Shown here: positions 7,874 to 16,388 of the stretch, in pieces
Numbering within the stretch: position 1 is the first letter of the stretch
How the letters are laid out: each line of letters starts with the position of its first letter
NCBI RefSeq assembly: GCF_943193195.1
Contig: NZ_CALPDG010000003.1
Location: 62,001 to 126,000, forward strand
Length of the DNA stretch: 64,000 bases
Reading direction: 5' to 3'
Source: Mediterraneibacter agrestimuris
GTDB taxonomy: Bacteria; Bacillota; Clostridia; Lachnospirales; Lachnospiraceae
Translations under genes and position numbers: made by a program
Notes under the pieces: model-generated
Databases searched by the model: none
What the model was told of the DNA's origin: nothing
Seen by the model: the letters and a program-made list of their open reading frames with translations, nothing else

Positions 7874-10858
7874 ATGAGCATTTTTAATTTGAACGCTTAT
7901 GATGTAATTCGGACAGAGGAGTTGTCTGATTTAAAATCCAAAGGATACTTATTGAAACATAAAAAGAGTGGGGCTCGTGTCCTTCTCATGGAAAATGATG
8001 ATGAAAACAAGGTTTTTTCTGTTGCTTTCCGTACGCCGGCTTCTGACAGTACAGGAGTGCCGCACATTATGGAACATTCTGTACTTTGCGGCTCACGGGA
8101 TTTCCCGGTGAAGGATCCATTTGTGGAATTGGTGAAAGGATCCCTGAATACATTTTTAAATGCCATGACTTATCCGGACAAGACTGTTTATCCGGTAGCA
8201 AGCTGTAACGGCAAGGATTTCCAGAATCTGATGCATGTATATATGGATGCCGTGTTCTATCCGAATATTTACGAACACGATGAGATTTTCCGGCAGGAAG
8301 GCTGGAGTTACAAGTTGGATGATGTGGATGGAAAACTGACATACAATGGTGTTGTTTATAATGAAATGAAGGGAGCGTTTTCTTCACCGGAGGGAGTGTT
8401 GGACAGAGTGATCCTCAATTCTCTGTTCCCGGATACTACTTATGCCAATGAGTCCGGCGGCGATCCTGAAAAGATTCCAGAACTGACCTATGAACAGTTT
8501 CTTGATTTCCACCAGAAATATTACCATCCGTCTAACAGTTATATTTACCTCTATGGTGATATGGACATGGAGGAGAAGCTGGACTGGCTGGATAAGGAAT
8601 ATTTAAGCGCTTTCGATGTAAATGAAGTGGATTCGGAGATTCATTTTCAGAAGTCTTTTGAAAATGTGATCGAATTGGAGAAGAACTATTCCATTTCAAG
8701 CGAGGAGTCAGAAGAAGAGAACACATATCTTTCTTATAACAAAGTGATTGCGACCAGTCTGGATGAAAAGCTGTATCAGGCATTTCAAATACTGGATTAT
8801 GCCCTTCTTTCCGCACCGGGGGCACCGCTTAAGAAAGCTCTTGTAGAAGCGGGAATCGGCAAAGACATCATGGGATCTTATGACAATGGAATCTATCAGC
8901 CGGTATTTTCTGTGATTGCCAAAAATGCAGAAGCCTCACAGAAAGAAGTATTTATAGATACTATTGAAAATACACTTCGGGAGATCGTGAAGAATGGAAT
9001 TGATCAGAAAGCATTGGAGGCAGGAATCAATTATCATGAGTTCCGTTTCCGGGAGGCAGATTTCGGCAGCTATCCGAAGGGACTGATGTATGGTCTGGAA
9101 ATGTTGGACAGTTGGCTCTATGATGAGAATCAGCCATTCCTTCATATGCAGGCTCTTCATACTTTTGAGTTCTTAAAAGAACAGGTTGGAACCAGATATT
9201 TTGAAAATCTGATTCAGACATGGATACTGGACAATACCCATGGGTCTATTGTAATTGTAAAGCCTGAGAAGGGTATGACCGCGCGTCTGGACAAGGAACT
9301 GGAGGAGAAGCTTCAGGCGTATAAGGATTCTCTGCGCAAAGAAGAACGGGAGAAGCTGGCTGCAGATACGAAGGCATTGATTGAATACCAGGAATCTGAG
9401 GATACATTGGAAGATATGGAAAAGATTCCGGTACTCAAACGGGAAGATATTTCCAAAGAGATTGCACCGGTTTATAACGAGGAGAAGATGTGTGATGATG
9501 TATTGATGGTGCATCATAATGTAGAGACGAATGGCATTGGCTATGTGACACTGATGTTTGATCTATCCGGTGTGCCGGAAGAGAAGCTTCCGTATGTGGG
9601 GATGCTGCAGGCAGTGTTGGGAATCATCGATACAACACATTATGAATATGGGGAACTGTTCAATGAAATCAACGTTCATACAGGCGGAATAGGTACGACT
9701 CTTGAACTATATCCGGATGTGACAAAGGTGGAAGAAAAAGCATTTCGTGCTACCTTTGAAATTAAAGGAAAGGCATTGTATCCGAAGATGGATATACTGT
9801 TTGCTATGATGAGAGAGATTCTTATGGAATCCAAACTGGATGACGAAAAGCGTCTCAAAGAGATTCTGTCCATGCTTAAGTCCAGATTACAGATGACCTT
9901 TCAGTCTTCCGGACATACAACGGCGGCTCTCCGCGCTCAGTCTTACGCGTCTCCACTGTCCAAGTTCAAGGATGATACAGACGGCATCGGATATTATGAG
10001 AAAGTAAAAGAAATCGAAGAACATTTCGATGATAAGAAGGCAGAACTGATCAACAGTTTGAAAAAACTTGCCGGACAGATTTTCCGCGGGGATAATATGA
10101 TGGTAAGTTATACTTCTGCAGAAGAAGGTCTGGAAGTCGTAGAAACAGAGATTAAAAAGATCCGGGGGCTGCTGAACGATGGGTTGGCAGACGAAAATAA
10201 AAATCAGAATGTGACAGAGAACAGTGCATCAATGGATAATTGTTTTGAGGGGGAGACACGCTGTATTTTACATTGCATGAAACGTAATGAGGGATTCAAA
10301 ACATCTTCAAAAGTACAGTATGTGGCAAGAACTGGCAACTTTATTGACGGTGGGGCAAAATACAGCGGGGCGCTGCATATTCTGAAGGTAATTTTGAGTT
10401 ACGATTATTTGTGGCAGAATATCCGTGTCAAAGGCGGCGCCTATGGCTGCATGTGTAACTTTAACCGAATCGGGGAAGGGTATCTCATCTCCTACCGTGA
10501 TCCAAACTTAGAGAAAACGATTGAAGTGTATGAAGGCGTTGTAGATTATCTGAAAAATTTTACAGTAAACGAGCGTGATATGAATAAATATATTATTGGT
10601 ACAATGAGTAATCTGGATCGTCCGATGAATCCGAATGCAAAGGGTGCACGCTCTATGAATCTGTATATGAATCATGTGACAGAGGAAATGATCCGCAAGG
10701 AGCGTCAGCAGGTACTGACAGCAGAGCAGGGGGATATTCGCGCACTTGCAGAAGTGGTAGAAGCAATGTTAAAAGCCGAACAGCTTTGTGTTATCGGAAG
10801 CGAAGAGAAGATAGAAGAACAGAAAGATTTGTTCATGGAAGTGAAAACATTGTTCTAA
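7874..10858 (+). CDS. Insulinase-family M16 metallopeptidase (M16C, PreP-like)
   Basis: A 994-residue zinc peptidase related to presequence protease/falcilysin and widespread in Clostridia as a cytosolic oligopeptide-degrading enzyme. The inverted zinc motif His-Ile-Met-Glu-His is visible in GVPHIMEHSVLCGS near residue 60, with the downstream glutamate region YNGVVYNEMKGAFSSPEGVL near residue 165. The C-terminal half carries the non-catalytic M16 domain with RVKGGAYGCMCNF. Length suits a full two-lobed enzyme. AGAGG lies eight bases before the ATG. The gene is monocistronic, between a leader hairpin and a downstream hairpin. Confidence 0.9.
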   Translation: MSIFNLNAYDVIRTEELSDLKSKGYLLKHKKSGARVLLMENDDENKVFSVAFRTPASDSTGVPHIMEHSVLCGSRDFPVKDPFVELVKGSLNTFLNAMTYPDKTVYPVASCNGKDFQNLMHVYMDAVFYPNIYEHDEIFRQEGWSYKLDDVDGKLTYNGVVYNEMKGAFSSPEGVLDRVILNSLFPDTTYANESGGDPEKIPELTYEQFLDFHQKYYHPSNSYIYLYGDMDMEEKLDWLDKEYLSAFDVNEVDSEIHFQKSFENVIELEKNYSISSEESEEENTYLSYNKVIATSLDEKLYQAFQILDYALLSAPGAPLKKALVEAGIGKDIMGSYDNGIYQPVFSVIAKNAEASQKEVFIDTIENTLREIVKNGIDQKALEAGINYHEFRFREADFGSYPKGLMYGLEMLDSWLYDENQPFLHMQALHTFEFLKEQVGTRYFENLIQTWILDNTHGSIVIVKPEKGMTARLDKELEEKLQAYKDSLRKEEREKLAADTKALIEYQESEDTLEDMEKIPVLKREDISKEIAPVYNEEKMCDDVLMVHHNVETNGIGYVTLMFDLSGVPEEKLPYVGMLQAVLGIIDTTHYEYGELFNEINVHTGGIGTTLELYPDVTKVEEKAFRATFEIKGKALYPKMDILFAMMREILMESKLDDEKRLKEILSMLKSRLQMTFQSSGHTTAALRAQSYASPLSKFKDDTDGIGYYEKVKEIEEHFDDKKAELINSLKKLAGQIFRGDNMMVSYTSAEEGLEVVETEIKKIRGLLNDGLADENKNQNVTENSASMDNCFEGETRCILHCMKRNEGFKTSSKVQYVARTGNFIDGGAKYSGALHILKVILSYDYLWQNIRVKGGAYGCMCNFNRIGEGYLISYRDPNLEKTIEVYEGVVDYLKNFTVNERDMNKYIIGTMSNLDRPMNPNAKGARSMNLYMNHVTEEMIRKERQQVLTAEQGDIRALAEVVEAMLKAEQLCVIGSEEKIEEQKDLFMEVKTLF

Positions 10859-10880
10859 ATAAATGCTTTAAATAGTAACA

Positions 10881-10913
10881 GCAGAGATGAACTGTAAACC
10901 AGTTTGTCTCTGC
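10881..10913 (+). terminator. Hairpin after the M16 peptidase gene
   Basis: GCAGAGATGAACTG (10881-10894) pairs with CAGTTTGTCTCTGC (10900-10913) with two weak positions. No strong T-run follows, so it may be a weak terminator or a processing site ahead of era. Confidence 0.4.
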
Positions 10914-10954
10914 ACTACATATTTTGGACTGGGAAAATATTATGGAGGTTATGC

Positions 10955-11854
10955 ATGAAAGAAAATTTTAAATCGGGCTTCGTTACCTTGATCGGTCGTC
11001 CAAATGTAGGAAAATCTACACTGATGAATTATTTGATTGGGCAAAAAATCGCGATTACATCTAACAAGCCGCAGACTACCCGCAACCGGATTCAGACAGT
11101 ATTGACGACCGAAGAAGGGCAGATTGTCTTTGTGGATACGCCGGGAATCCATAAGGCGAAAAATAAACTGGGCGAGTATATGGTAAATATTGCTGAGCGT
11201 TCATTAAATGAAGTGGATGTGGTATTGTGGCTTGTGGAGCCTACTACATTTATCGGGGCGGGAGAACAGCATATTATCAGACAATTGAAACGAGTGAAAA
11301 CACCGGTCATTCTTGTAATTAACAAGACGGATATGGTCAAGCCGGAAGAGATTCTTGCTTCGATCGACGCATATCGCAAGGAATATGATTTTGCAGAGAT
11401 TGTCCCGGTGTCTGCAAGGAGCGGAGCAAATACAGATGAGCTGGTAGATGAGATTCTCAAATATCTTCCTTATGGTCCACAATTTTACGATGAAGATACT
11501 ATCACGGATCAGCCGGAGCGTCAGATCGTGGCAGAACTGATCCGTGAGAAGGCGCTGCATAGCCTGAATGAAGAGATTCCACATGGAATCGCAGTTGCAA
11601 TTGACCGGATGAAGATGGAGAGAAAGGTCATGCACATTGATGCAACGATCATCTGTGAACGGGATTCACATAAAGGAATCATTATCGGAAAACAGGGAAA
11701 TATGCTGAAAAAAATCGGCAGCACCGCGCGCTATGAAATCGAGCGGCTTCTGGACTGTAAGGTAAATCTGAAATTGTGGGTAAAGGTGCAGAAGAACTGG
11801 CGTGACAGCGACTTTCTGATGAAGAACTTCGGATATCGGGGAGACGAGATGTAA
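10955..11854 (+). CDS. era: GTPase Era
   Basis: A 299-residue GTPase that binds the 3' end of 16S rRNA and assists 30S subunit assembly. G1 GRPNVGKST, the switch region KPQTTRNRIQ, G3 DTPGIHKAKN, G4 NKTD and G5 SARSG are all present, followed by a C-terminal KH domain with GIIIGKQGNMLKKIGSTAR. The ATG at 10955 is preceded by GGAGG; a longer in-frame start at 10904 has no ribosome-binding site and falls inside the upstream hairpin. The order era-yqzL-recO is the classic Firmicutes arrangement. Confidence 0.97.
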   Translation: MKENFKSGFVTLIGRPNVGKSTLMNYLIGQKIAITSNKPQTTRNRIQTVLTTEEGQIVFVDTPGIHKAKNKLGEYMVNIAERSLNEVDVVLWLVEPTTFIGAGEQHIIRQLKRVKTPVILVINKTDMVKPEEILASIDAYRKEYDFAEIVPVSARSGANTDELVDEILKYLPYGPQFYDEDTITDQPERQIVAELIREKALHSLNEEIPHGIAVAIDRMKMERKVMHIDATIICERDSHKGIIIGKQGNMLKKIGSTARYEIERLLDCKVNLKLWVKVQKNWRDSDFLMKNFGYRGDEM

Positions 11855-12007
11855 CAGCTCAGTATAGGACCTTGCAGTTGTAAAGTCCGTAAGAAATTCA
11901 ATCATCGGCTGAACTGGCAGATTTTGTCCGGTATAGTCACAGGCAAATCGGAAAACCTAATCATATAAGAGAAGTGGAAGAAAACTCACAGATGAAGAGG
12001 TGGAACG

Positions 12008-12181
12008 ATGGAAGAACAGTATTGGCAGCGGTTTATGAAGAGCGGAGATGTGACGGATTATCTCGGCTATAAGATGGAAATGTACGGACATCGAGAGAGT
12101 GACAGATACCAAAGCGTGACAGAAGAAGTTAACAAAAGCGGCGTATATGCCGGAGAGAATTATCGGAACAAACAGGAGTAA
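12008..12181 (+). CDS. yqzL: YqzL-like small protein
   Basis: A 57-residue protein starting MEEQYWQRFMKSGDVTDYLGYK, encoded between era and recO exactly where yqzL lies in Bacillus. The short W-x-x-F-x-x-[ST]-G-[DN]-[IV]-x-x-Y-L pattern fits YqzL-family proteins, whose function is unknown. A GAGGTGG site precedes the ATG, and the stop is five bases before the recO start, so they are probably translated together. The region 11855-12007 shows nothing else. Confidence 0.7.
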   Translation: MEEQYWQRFMKSGDVTDYLGYKMEMYGHRESDRYQSVTEEVNKSGVYAGENYRNKQE

Positions 12182-12186
12182 CAACG

Positions 12187-12927
12187 TTGAATCAGATCGT
12201 ATTGACAGGAATGGTACTTTCGGTGACACCGATCGGAGAATATGACAGACGGGTGGTCATACTGACTAAAGAGCAAGGGAAGATCTCCGCCTTTGCAAGA
12301 GGAGCGCGTAAACCGAACAGTCCTCTTGTGGGGGCTGTGAATCCCTTTTCTTTTGGTGAGTTTACTATTTATGCCGGACGCACTTCTTATACCATTCAGT
12401 CTGCAAAAATTACGAATTATTTTGCAGAACTGAGAGAAGATATGATGGGCGCATATTATGGGTTTTATTTTTTGGAATTTGCCGACTACTATACGAAAGA
12501 AGCGAATGATGAGCGGGAGATTCTAAAGCTCCTTTACCAGACACTGAGGGCGCTTGGTAATCCGAAGCTTCCGAACCGGCTGATCCGTTACATATTTGAA
12601 TTAAGGGCTCTTTGCATCAATGGAGAAGGACCGCAGATTTTTCAATGCATTACCTGTGGCTGTACAGAACGTCCGATGGTCTTTAGTGTGAAAAAGGGCG
12701 GTCTGGTCTGCAGCGAATGTAGTGGAGATATAATTGACAGTATCCATTTAGACCAGTCGACAATATATACTATGCAATATATTGAAAGCACCAAAATTGA
12801 GAAATTATATACATTTGTAGTCAAGGAAAAGGTAATGGATGAGCTTGCTTGGGTTATGCAGAGGTATACAGATGTGTACATAGAGAAAAGATTCAAATCA
12901 TTGGAGATACTAGAAACACTGCTATAA
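12187..12927 (+). CDS. recO: DNA repair protein RecO
   Basis: A 246-residue recombination mediator that acts with RecR to load RecA on SSB-coated DNA. The N-terminal OB-fold (VLTGMVLSVTPIGEYDRRVVILTKEQGKI broken over residues 4-32, followed by ARGARKPNS) is clear. The C-terminal zinc-binding region has CITCGC and CSEC cysteine pairs. The start is TTG at 12187 with AGGAG eight bases upstream, overlapping the end of yqzL. Confidence 0.95.
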   Translation: MNQIVLTGMVLSVTPIGEYDRRVVILTKEQGKISAFARGARKPNSPLVGAVNPFSFGEFTIYAGRTSYTIQSAKITNYFAELREDMMGAYYGFYFLEFADYYTKEANDEREILKLLYQTLRALGNPKLPNRLIRYIFELRALCINGEGPQIFQCITCGCTERPMVFSVKKGGLVCSECSGDIIDSIHLDQSTIYTMQYIESTKIEKLYTFVVKEKVMDELAWVMQRYTDVYIEKRFKSLEILETLL

Positions 12928-12952
12928 CCAGACATTATCAATAGTAATAATT

Positions 12953-13074
12953 CCAGCCCATTTTAAGTCGCTTCCGGCGAGGGGCTTTATATATCGCTGT
13001 CATCACTTCATTGGTCGGACACCTTGCAGCACAGTGCAAGATGCCGTATGAACAGTAACGAACTGTTACTTATC
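12953..13074. repeat. Dispersed intergenic repeat, copy B (inverted relative to copy A)
   Basis: Bases 12953-13012 are the reverse complement of copy A at 3245-3303. Beyond the shared part, TTGCAGCACAGTGCAA forms a small hairpin, and AGTAAC..GTTACT (about 13054-13070) forms another that carries the motif shared with copies A and C. It occupies most of the 300-base gap between recO and the glycyl-tRNA synthetase gene. Confidence 0.7.
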
Positions 13075-13143
13075 AATATGTATAGTTGAAATGATTACTT
13101 TACAAAACAGGCAGAAATCGTTATAATAAAAAACAATTGAGGT

Positions 13144-13165
13144 ATCAGACTGGCGTCAGTCTGAT
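13144..13165 (+). promoter_or_regulatory. Perfect hairpin in the glycyl-tRNA synthetase leader
   Basis: ATCAGACTG (13144-13152) and CAGTCTGAT (13157-13165) form a 9-bp stem with a GCGT loop, followed shortly by CTTTTTC. It may be an attenuator or upstream terminator. No T-box signature is visible. Confidence 0.45.
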
Positions 13166-13236
13166 GAGGATCTTTTTCTATAATATGGTATTTGAAAAAG
13201 AGGATATGATTGAACAAAGAATGTGAGGAAAAAACA

Positions 13237-14637
13237 ATGGCTGAAAAGACAATGGAAAAAATTGTAGCTCTTGCAAAATCAAGAGGATTTGTATATCCGG
13301 GCTCTGAGATTTACGGCGGTCTCGCAAATACATGGGATTATGGAAATCTTGGTGTGGAGCTTAAGAATAATGTAAAAAAAGCATGGTGGCAGAAGTTTGT
13401 ACAGGAGTCTCCTTATAACGTAGGTGTAGACTGTGCAATTTTGATGAATCCTCAGACATGGGTGGCTTCCGGACATTTGGGCGGATTCTCTGACCCGTTA
13501 ATGGATTGTAAAGAATGTCACGAGCGTTTCCGTGCAGATAAGTTGATTGAAGATTTTTGTGCAGAAAAGGGAATCGCAATTGACGGAAGCGTGGATGCAT
13601 GGTCCCAGGAGCAGATGACAGCATTCATTGAGGAACATCAGATTCCGTGTCCGACCTGTGGGAAGCATAACTTTACAGATATCCGTCAGTTTAACCTGAT
13701 GTTCAAGACATTCCAAGGCGTAACAGAGGATGCGAAGAACACGGTATACTTAAGACCGGAAACAGCACAGGGGATTTTTGTAAACTTCAAAAATGTACAG
13801 AGAACTTCTAGAAAGAAGATTCCGTTTGGTATAGCACAGATTGGTAAATCATTTAGAAATGAGATTACGCCGGGTAACTTTACATTCCGCACAAGAGAGT
13901 TTGAACAGATGGAACTGGAGTTTTTCTGTGAGCCAGATACAGATCTTGAGTGGTTCGCATATTGGAAACAGTTCTGTCTCGACTGGCTGTATGCACTCGG
14001 CATGAAAGAAGATGAGATCAGATATCGTGACCATGACAAGGAAGAGCTTTCTTTCTATAGTAAAGCAACAACAGATGTAGAATTCCTTTTCCCATTCGGA
14101 TGGGGAGAACTGTGGGGAATTGCAGATAGAACAGACTATGACCTGTCACAGCATATGGAAGTATCTAAACAGGATCTGACTTATTTTGATGATGAGAAGA
14201 AAGAAAAATATATTCCATATGTTGTAGAGCCGTCATTAGGAGCTGACCGTATGGTACTTGCATTCCTTTGCAGCGCTTATGATGAGGAGAATATCGGAAC
14301 AGAGGAGAAGCCGGATATGCGTACCGTACTTCATTTCCATCCGGCGCTGGCGCCGGTAAAGGTTGGCGTACTCCCACTGTCTAAGAAGCTGAATGAAGGT
14401 GCAGAGAAGATCTATGCAGAACTAAGCAAATATTACAACTGTGAGTTTGATGACAGAGGTAATATTGGAAAGCGTTACCGCCGTCAGGATGAAATTGGAA
14501 CACCGTTTTGCGTGACTTATGATTTCGAGTCTGAGGAAGACGGAGCTGTTACAGTTCGAGACAGAGATACAATGCAGCAGGAAAGAGTGAAGATTGAAGA
14601 CTTGAAGGCTTACTTCGAGGACAAGATGAGATTTTAA
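13237..14637 (+). CDS. glyQS: Glycyl-tRNA synthetase (dimeric class II type)
   Basis: A 466-residue enzyme that charges tRNA-Gly. It is the eukaryote/archaea-like homodimeric form, not the alpha/beta form. It begins with the [20 protein letters not shown] signature region. Class II motif 2 ([25 protein letters not shown], residues about 215-240) and motif 3 ([10 protein letters not shown]) are present, and the anticodon-binding domain is at the C-terminus. Cysteines C-x2-C (CKECHERF and CPTCGKHN) suggest a zinc site in the insertion. ATG at 13237 has GAGGA about eight bases upstream, better than the TTG at 13210. tRNA-Gly(GCC) is encoded elsewhere in this window. Confidence 0.96.
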   Translation: MAEKTMEKIVALAKSRGFVYPGSEIYGGLANTWDYGNLGVELKNNVKKAWWQKFVQESPYNVGVDCAILMNPQTWVASGHLGGFSDPLMDCKECHERFRADKLIEDFCAEKGIAIDGSVDAWSQEQMTAFIEEHQIPCPTCGKHNFTDIRQFNLMFKTFQGVTEDAKNTVYLRPETAQGIFVNFKNVQRTSRKKIPFGIAQIGKSFRNEITPGNFTFRTREFEQMELEFFCEPDTDLEWFAYWKQFCLDWLYALGMKEDEIRYRDHDKEELSFYSKATTDVEFLFPFGWGELWGIADRTDYDLSQHMEVSKQDLTYFDDEKKEKYIPYVVEPSLGADRMVLAFLCSAYDEENIGTEEKPDMRTVLHFHPALAPVKVGVLPLSKKLNEGAEKIYAELSKYYNCEFDDRGNIGKRYRRQDEIGTPFCVTYDFESEEDGAVTVRDRDTMQQERVKIEDLKAYFEDKMRF

Positions 14638-14670
14638 AGGTGACTATTTAGTCTTGCGTTAGATAAAAAC

Positions 14671-14706
14671 GGATGTGCCATGCTTGCATGTACACATCCA
14701 TTTTTT
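14671..14706 (+). terminator. Terminator after the glycyl-tRNA synthetase gene
   Basis: GGATGTG (14671-14677) pairs with CACATCC (14693-14699), extended by an inner CATGC/GCATG stem and followed by a T-run. Confidence 0.85.
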
Positions 14707-14831
14707 ATATAAAAGTTTTGATTTGTACAATTTAGCAAACAAGCGTATAATAAGAAAAGCAGCTGGGGATAACAGAGAAGTCTACAGCAGTCAGTAATGT
14801 AATATTTGAAAAAGCAGGAGGTTATGTGCAA

Positions 14832-16238
14832 ATGGGAAATACAGATAGTAAAAAAGAAAACAAAGACAATAAAGAGAAGAATCTGTGGGAAATCTATGAT
14901 GATACACAGTTAAAGGAACTGGAAACTTTTAATGAAGCATACAAGGCATTTCTGGATGCGGGCAAGACCGAACGGGAATGTGTAACAGAGATTGTCCGTC
15001 AGGCTGAAGAAGCTGGATACCGCAATCTGTACAGTACAGATTCTCTGAAAGCGGGGGATAAGGTGTATGCCGCATGGATGGAGAAGTCGATTGCCTTATT
15101 TAACATCGGAGAAGAACCTTTGGAACAGGGAATGAATATTCTGGGAGCACATATTGATTCTCCGCGTCTGGACTTGAAACAGAATCCGCTTTATGAAGAC
15201 GGCGGATTTGCATATTTTGATACACATTATTATGGCGGTATTAAGAAATACCAGTGGGTGACAATTCCACTCAGCATTCATGGTGTGATCGTACGTAAAG
15301 ATGGTACAAAAGAAGTAATTTCCATTGGTGAGAATGAATCAGACCCAGTTTTCGTAATTACGGATCTGCTTGTGCATCTTTCTTCCAAGCAGATGGAGAA
15401 GACAGCAGCAAAGGTCGTGGAAGGTGAGAAGCTGGATATTCTGATGGGCAGCAGGCCACTGGGAGGGGAAGAGAAAGACGCAGCGGCGGCCCGGATTATG
15501 AAGCTGCTGGAAGACACGTATCACATAGAGAGAGATGATCTGATGTCAGCGGAACTGGAAGTGGTTCCAGCAGGAAGAGCACGTGATTGTGGTCTGGATA
15601 AAAGTATGGTGATGGCATACGGTCAGGACGACAGGATCTGTGCGTATACATCTTTAAAAGCAATGCTGGATGTGGATAAGGTAAACCGGACTTCCTGCTG
15701 TATTCTTGTGGATAAAGAAGAAATCGGAAGCGTAGGTGCAACCGGAATGCATTCCCGATTCTTTGAAAATGCGGTGGCAGATATGTTTGATAAGCTGGGC
15801 GGCTTTACCGAATTGAAGCTGCGCCGGGCGCTGGCATATTCTACCATGATCTCATCAGATGTCAGTGCGGCCTATGATCCGATGTATACAGAAGTGTATG
15901 ATAAGAAATCAACAAGTTTCTTTGGAAAAGGACCAGTTTTCTGTAAATACACCGGACGTGGAGGGAAGAGTGGTTCTAATGATGCGAATGCAGAGTATAT
16001 TGCGAAGCTGAGGAAGATATTTGACGAATGCAAAGTTCATTTCCAGATGGCAGAGCTTGGCAAAGTAGACGCTGGCGGCGGCGGAACAATTGCTTACATT
16101 CTGGCGCAGTATGGAATGGAAGTGATTGACGGTGGAGTAGCGGTTCTTAGCATGCACGCACCGTGGGAGATTTCCAGCAAAGCAGATGTGTATGAAGCAT
16201 ACAGAGGATACTGTGCATTCTTAAAGAAGATGAGATAA
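14832..16238 (+). CDS. M18 family aminopeptidase
   Basis: A 468-residue cytosolic aspartyl/neutral aminopeptidase (Lap4/ApeA family) that trims N-terminal residues from peptides with a two-zinc centre. Zinc-ligand regions are visible: NILGAHIDSPRLDLKQNP (His, Asp), LVDKEEIGSVGATGMHSRFFE (catalytic and ligand Glu), SSDVSAAYDP (Asp) and LSMHAPWEISSKADVY (His). AGGAGG ends ten bases before ATG 14832 and four before an in-frame GTG at 14826; either could be used. The M16 peptidase gene lies in the same neighbourhood. Confidence 0.9.
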   Translation: MGNTDSKKENKDNKEKNLWEIYDDTQLKELETFNEAYKAFLDAGKTERECVTEIVRQAEEAGYRNLYSTDSLKAGDKVYAAWMEKSIALFNIGEEPLEQGMNILGAHIDSPRLDLKQNPLYEDGGFAYFDTHYYGGIKKYQWVTIPLSIHGVIVRKDGTKEVISIGENESDPVFVITDLLVHLSSKQMEKTAAKVVEGEKLDILMGSRPLGGEEKDAAAARIMKLLEDTYHIERDDLMSAELEVVPAGRARDCGLDKSMVMAYGQDDRICAYTSLKAMLDVDKVNRTSCCILVDKEEIGSVGATGMHSRFFENAVADMFDKLGGFTELKLRRALAYSTMISSDVSAAYDPMYTEVYDKKSTSFFGKGPVFCKYTGRGGKSGSNDANAEYIAKLRKIFDECKVHFQMAELGKVDAGGGGTIAYILAQYGMEVIDGGVAVLSMHAPWEISSKADVYEAYRGYCAFLKKMR

Positions 16239-16302
16239 ATATTAAGATTGAGATAAATATAACAATATCTATAGAGATTGGTTAAATTTACAAGCAAAAA
16301 CC

Positions 16303-16331
16303 TTGACTACGCATGGCAAAACCATTAAAAT
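16303..16331 (+). promoter_or_regulatory. Promoter of ppdK
   Basis: TTGACT (16303-16308), a 17-base spacer and TAAAAT (16326-16331) lie 57 bases before the ppdK start codon. Confidence 0.7.
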
Positions 16332-16388
16332 AGATATGCGACTTAGCCAAATTTAGTTGTAAAAATCAATTAGGAGGTCACTAAAGAC

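Noticed and set aside
10904-10954. Longer N-terminus for Era
   Set aside because: The upstream in-frame start lies within the preceding hairpin and has no ribosome-binding site, whereas GGAGG precedes 10955.
13081-13236. T-box leader for glycyl-tRNA synthetase
   Set aside because: No T-box sequence or specifier stem could be found.
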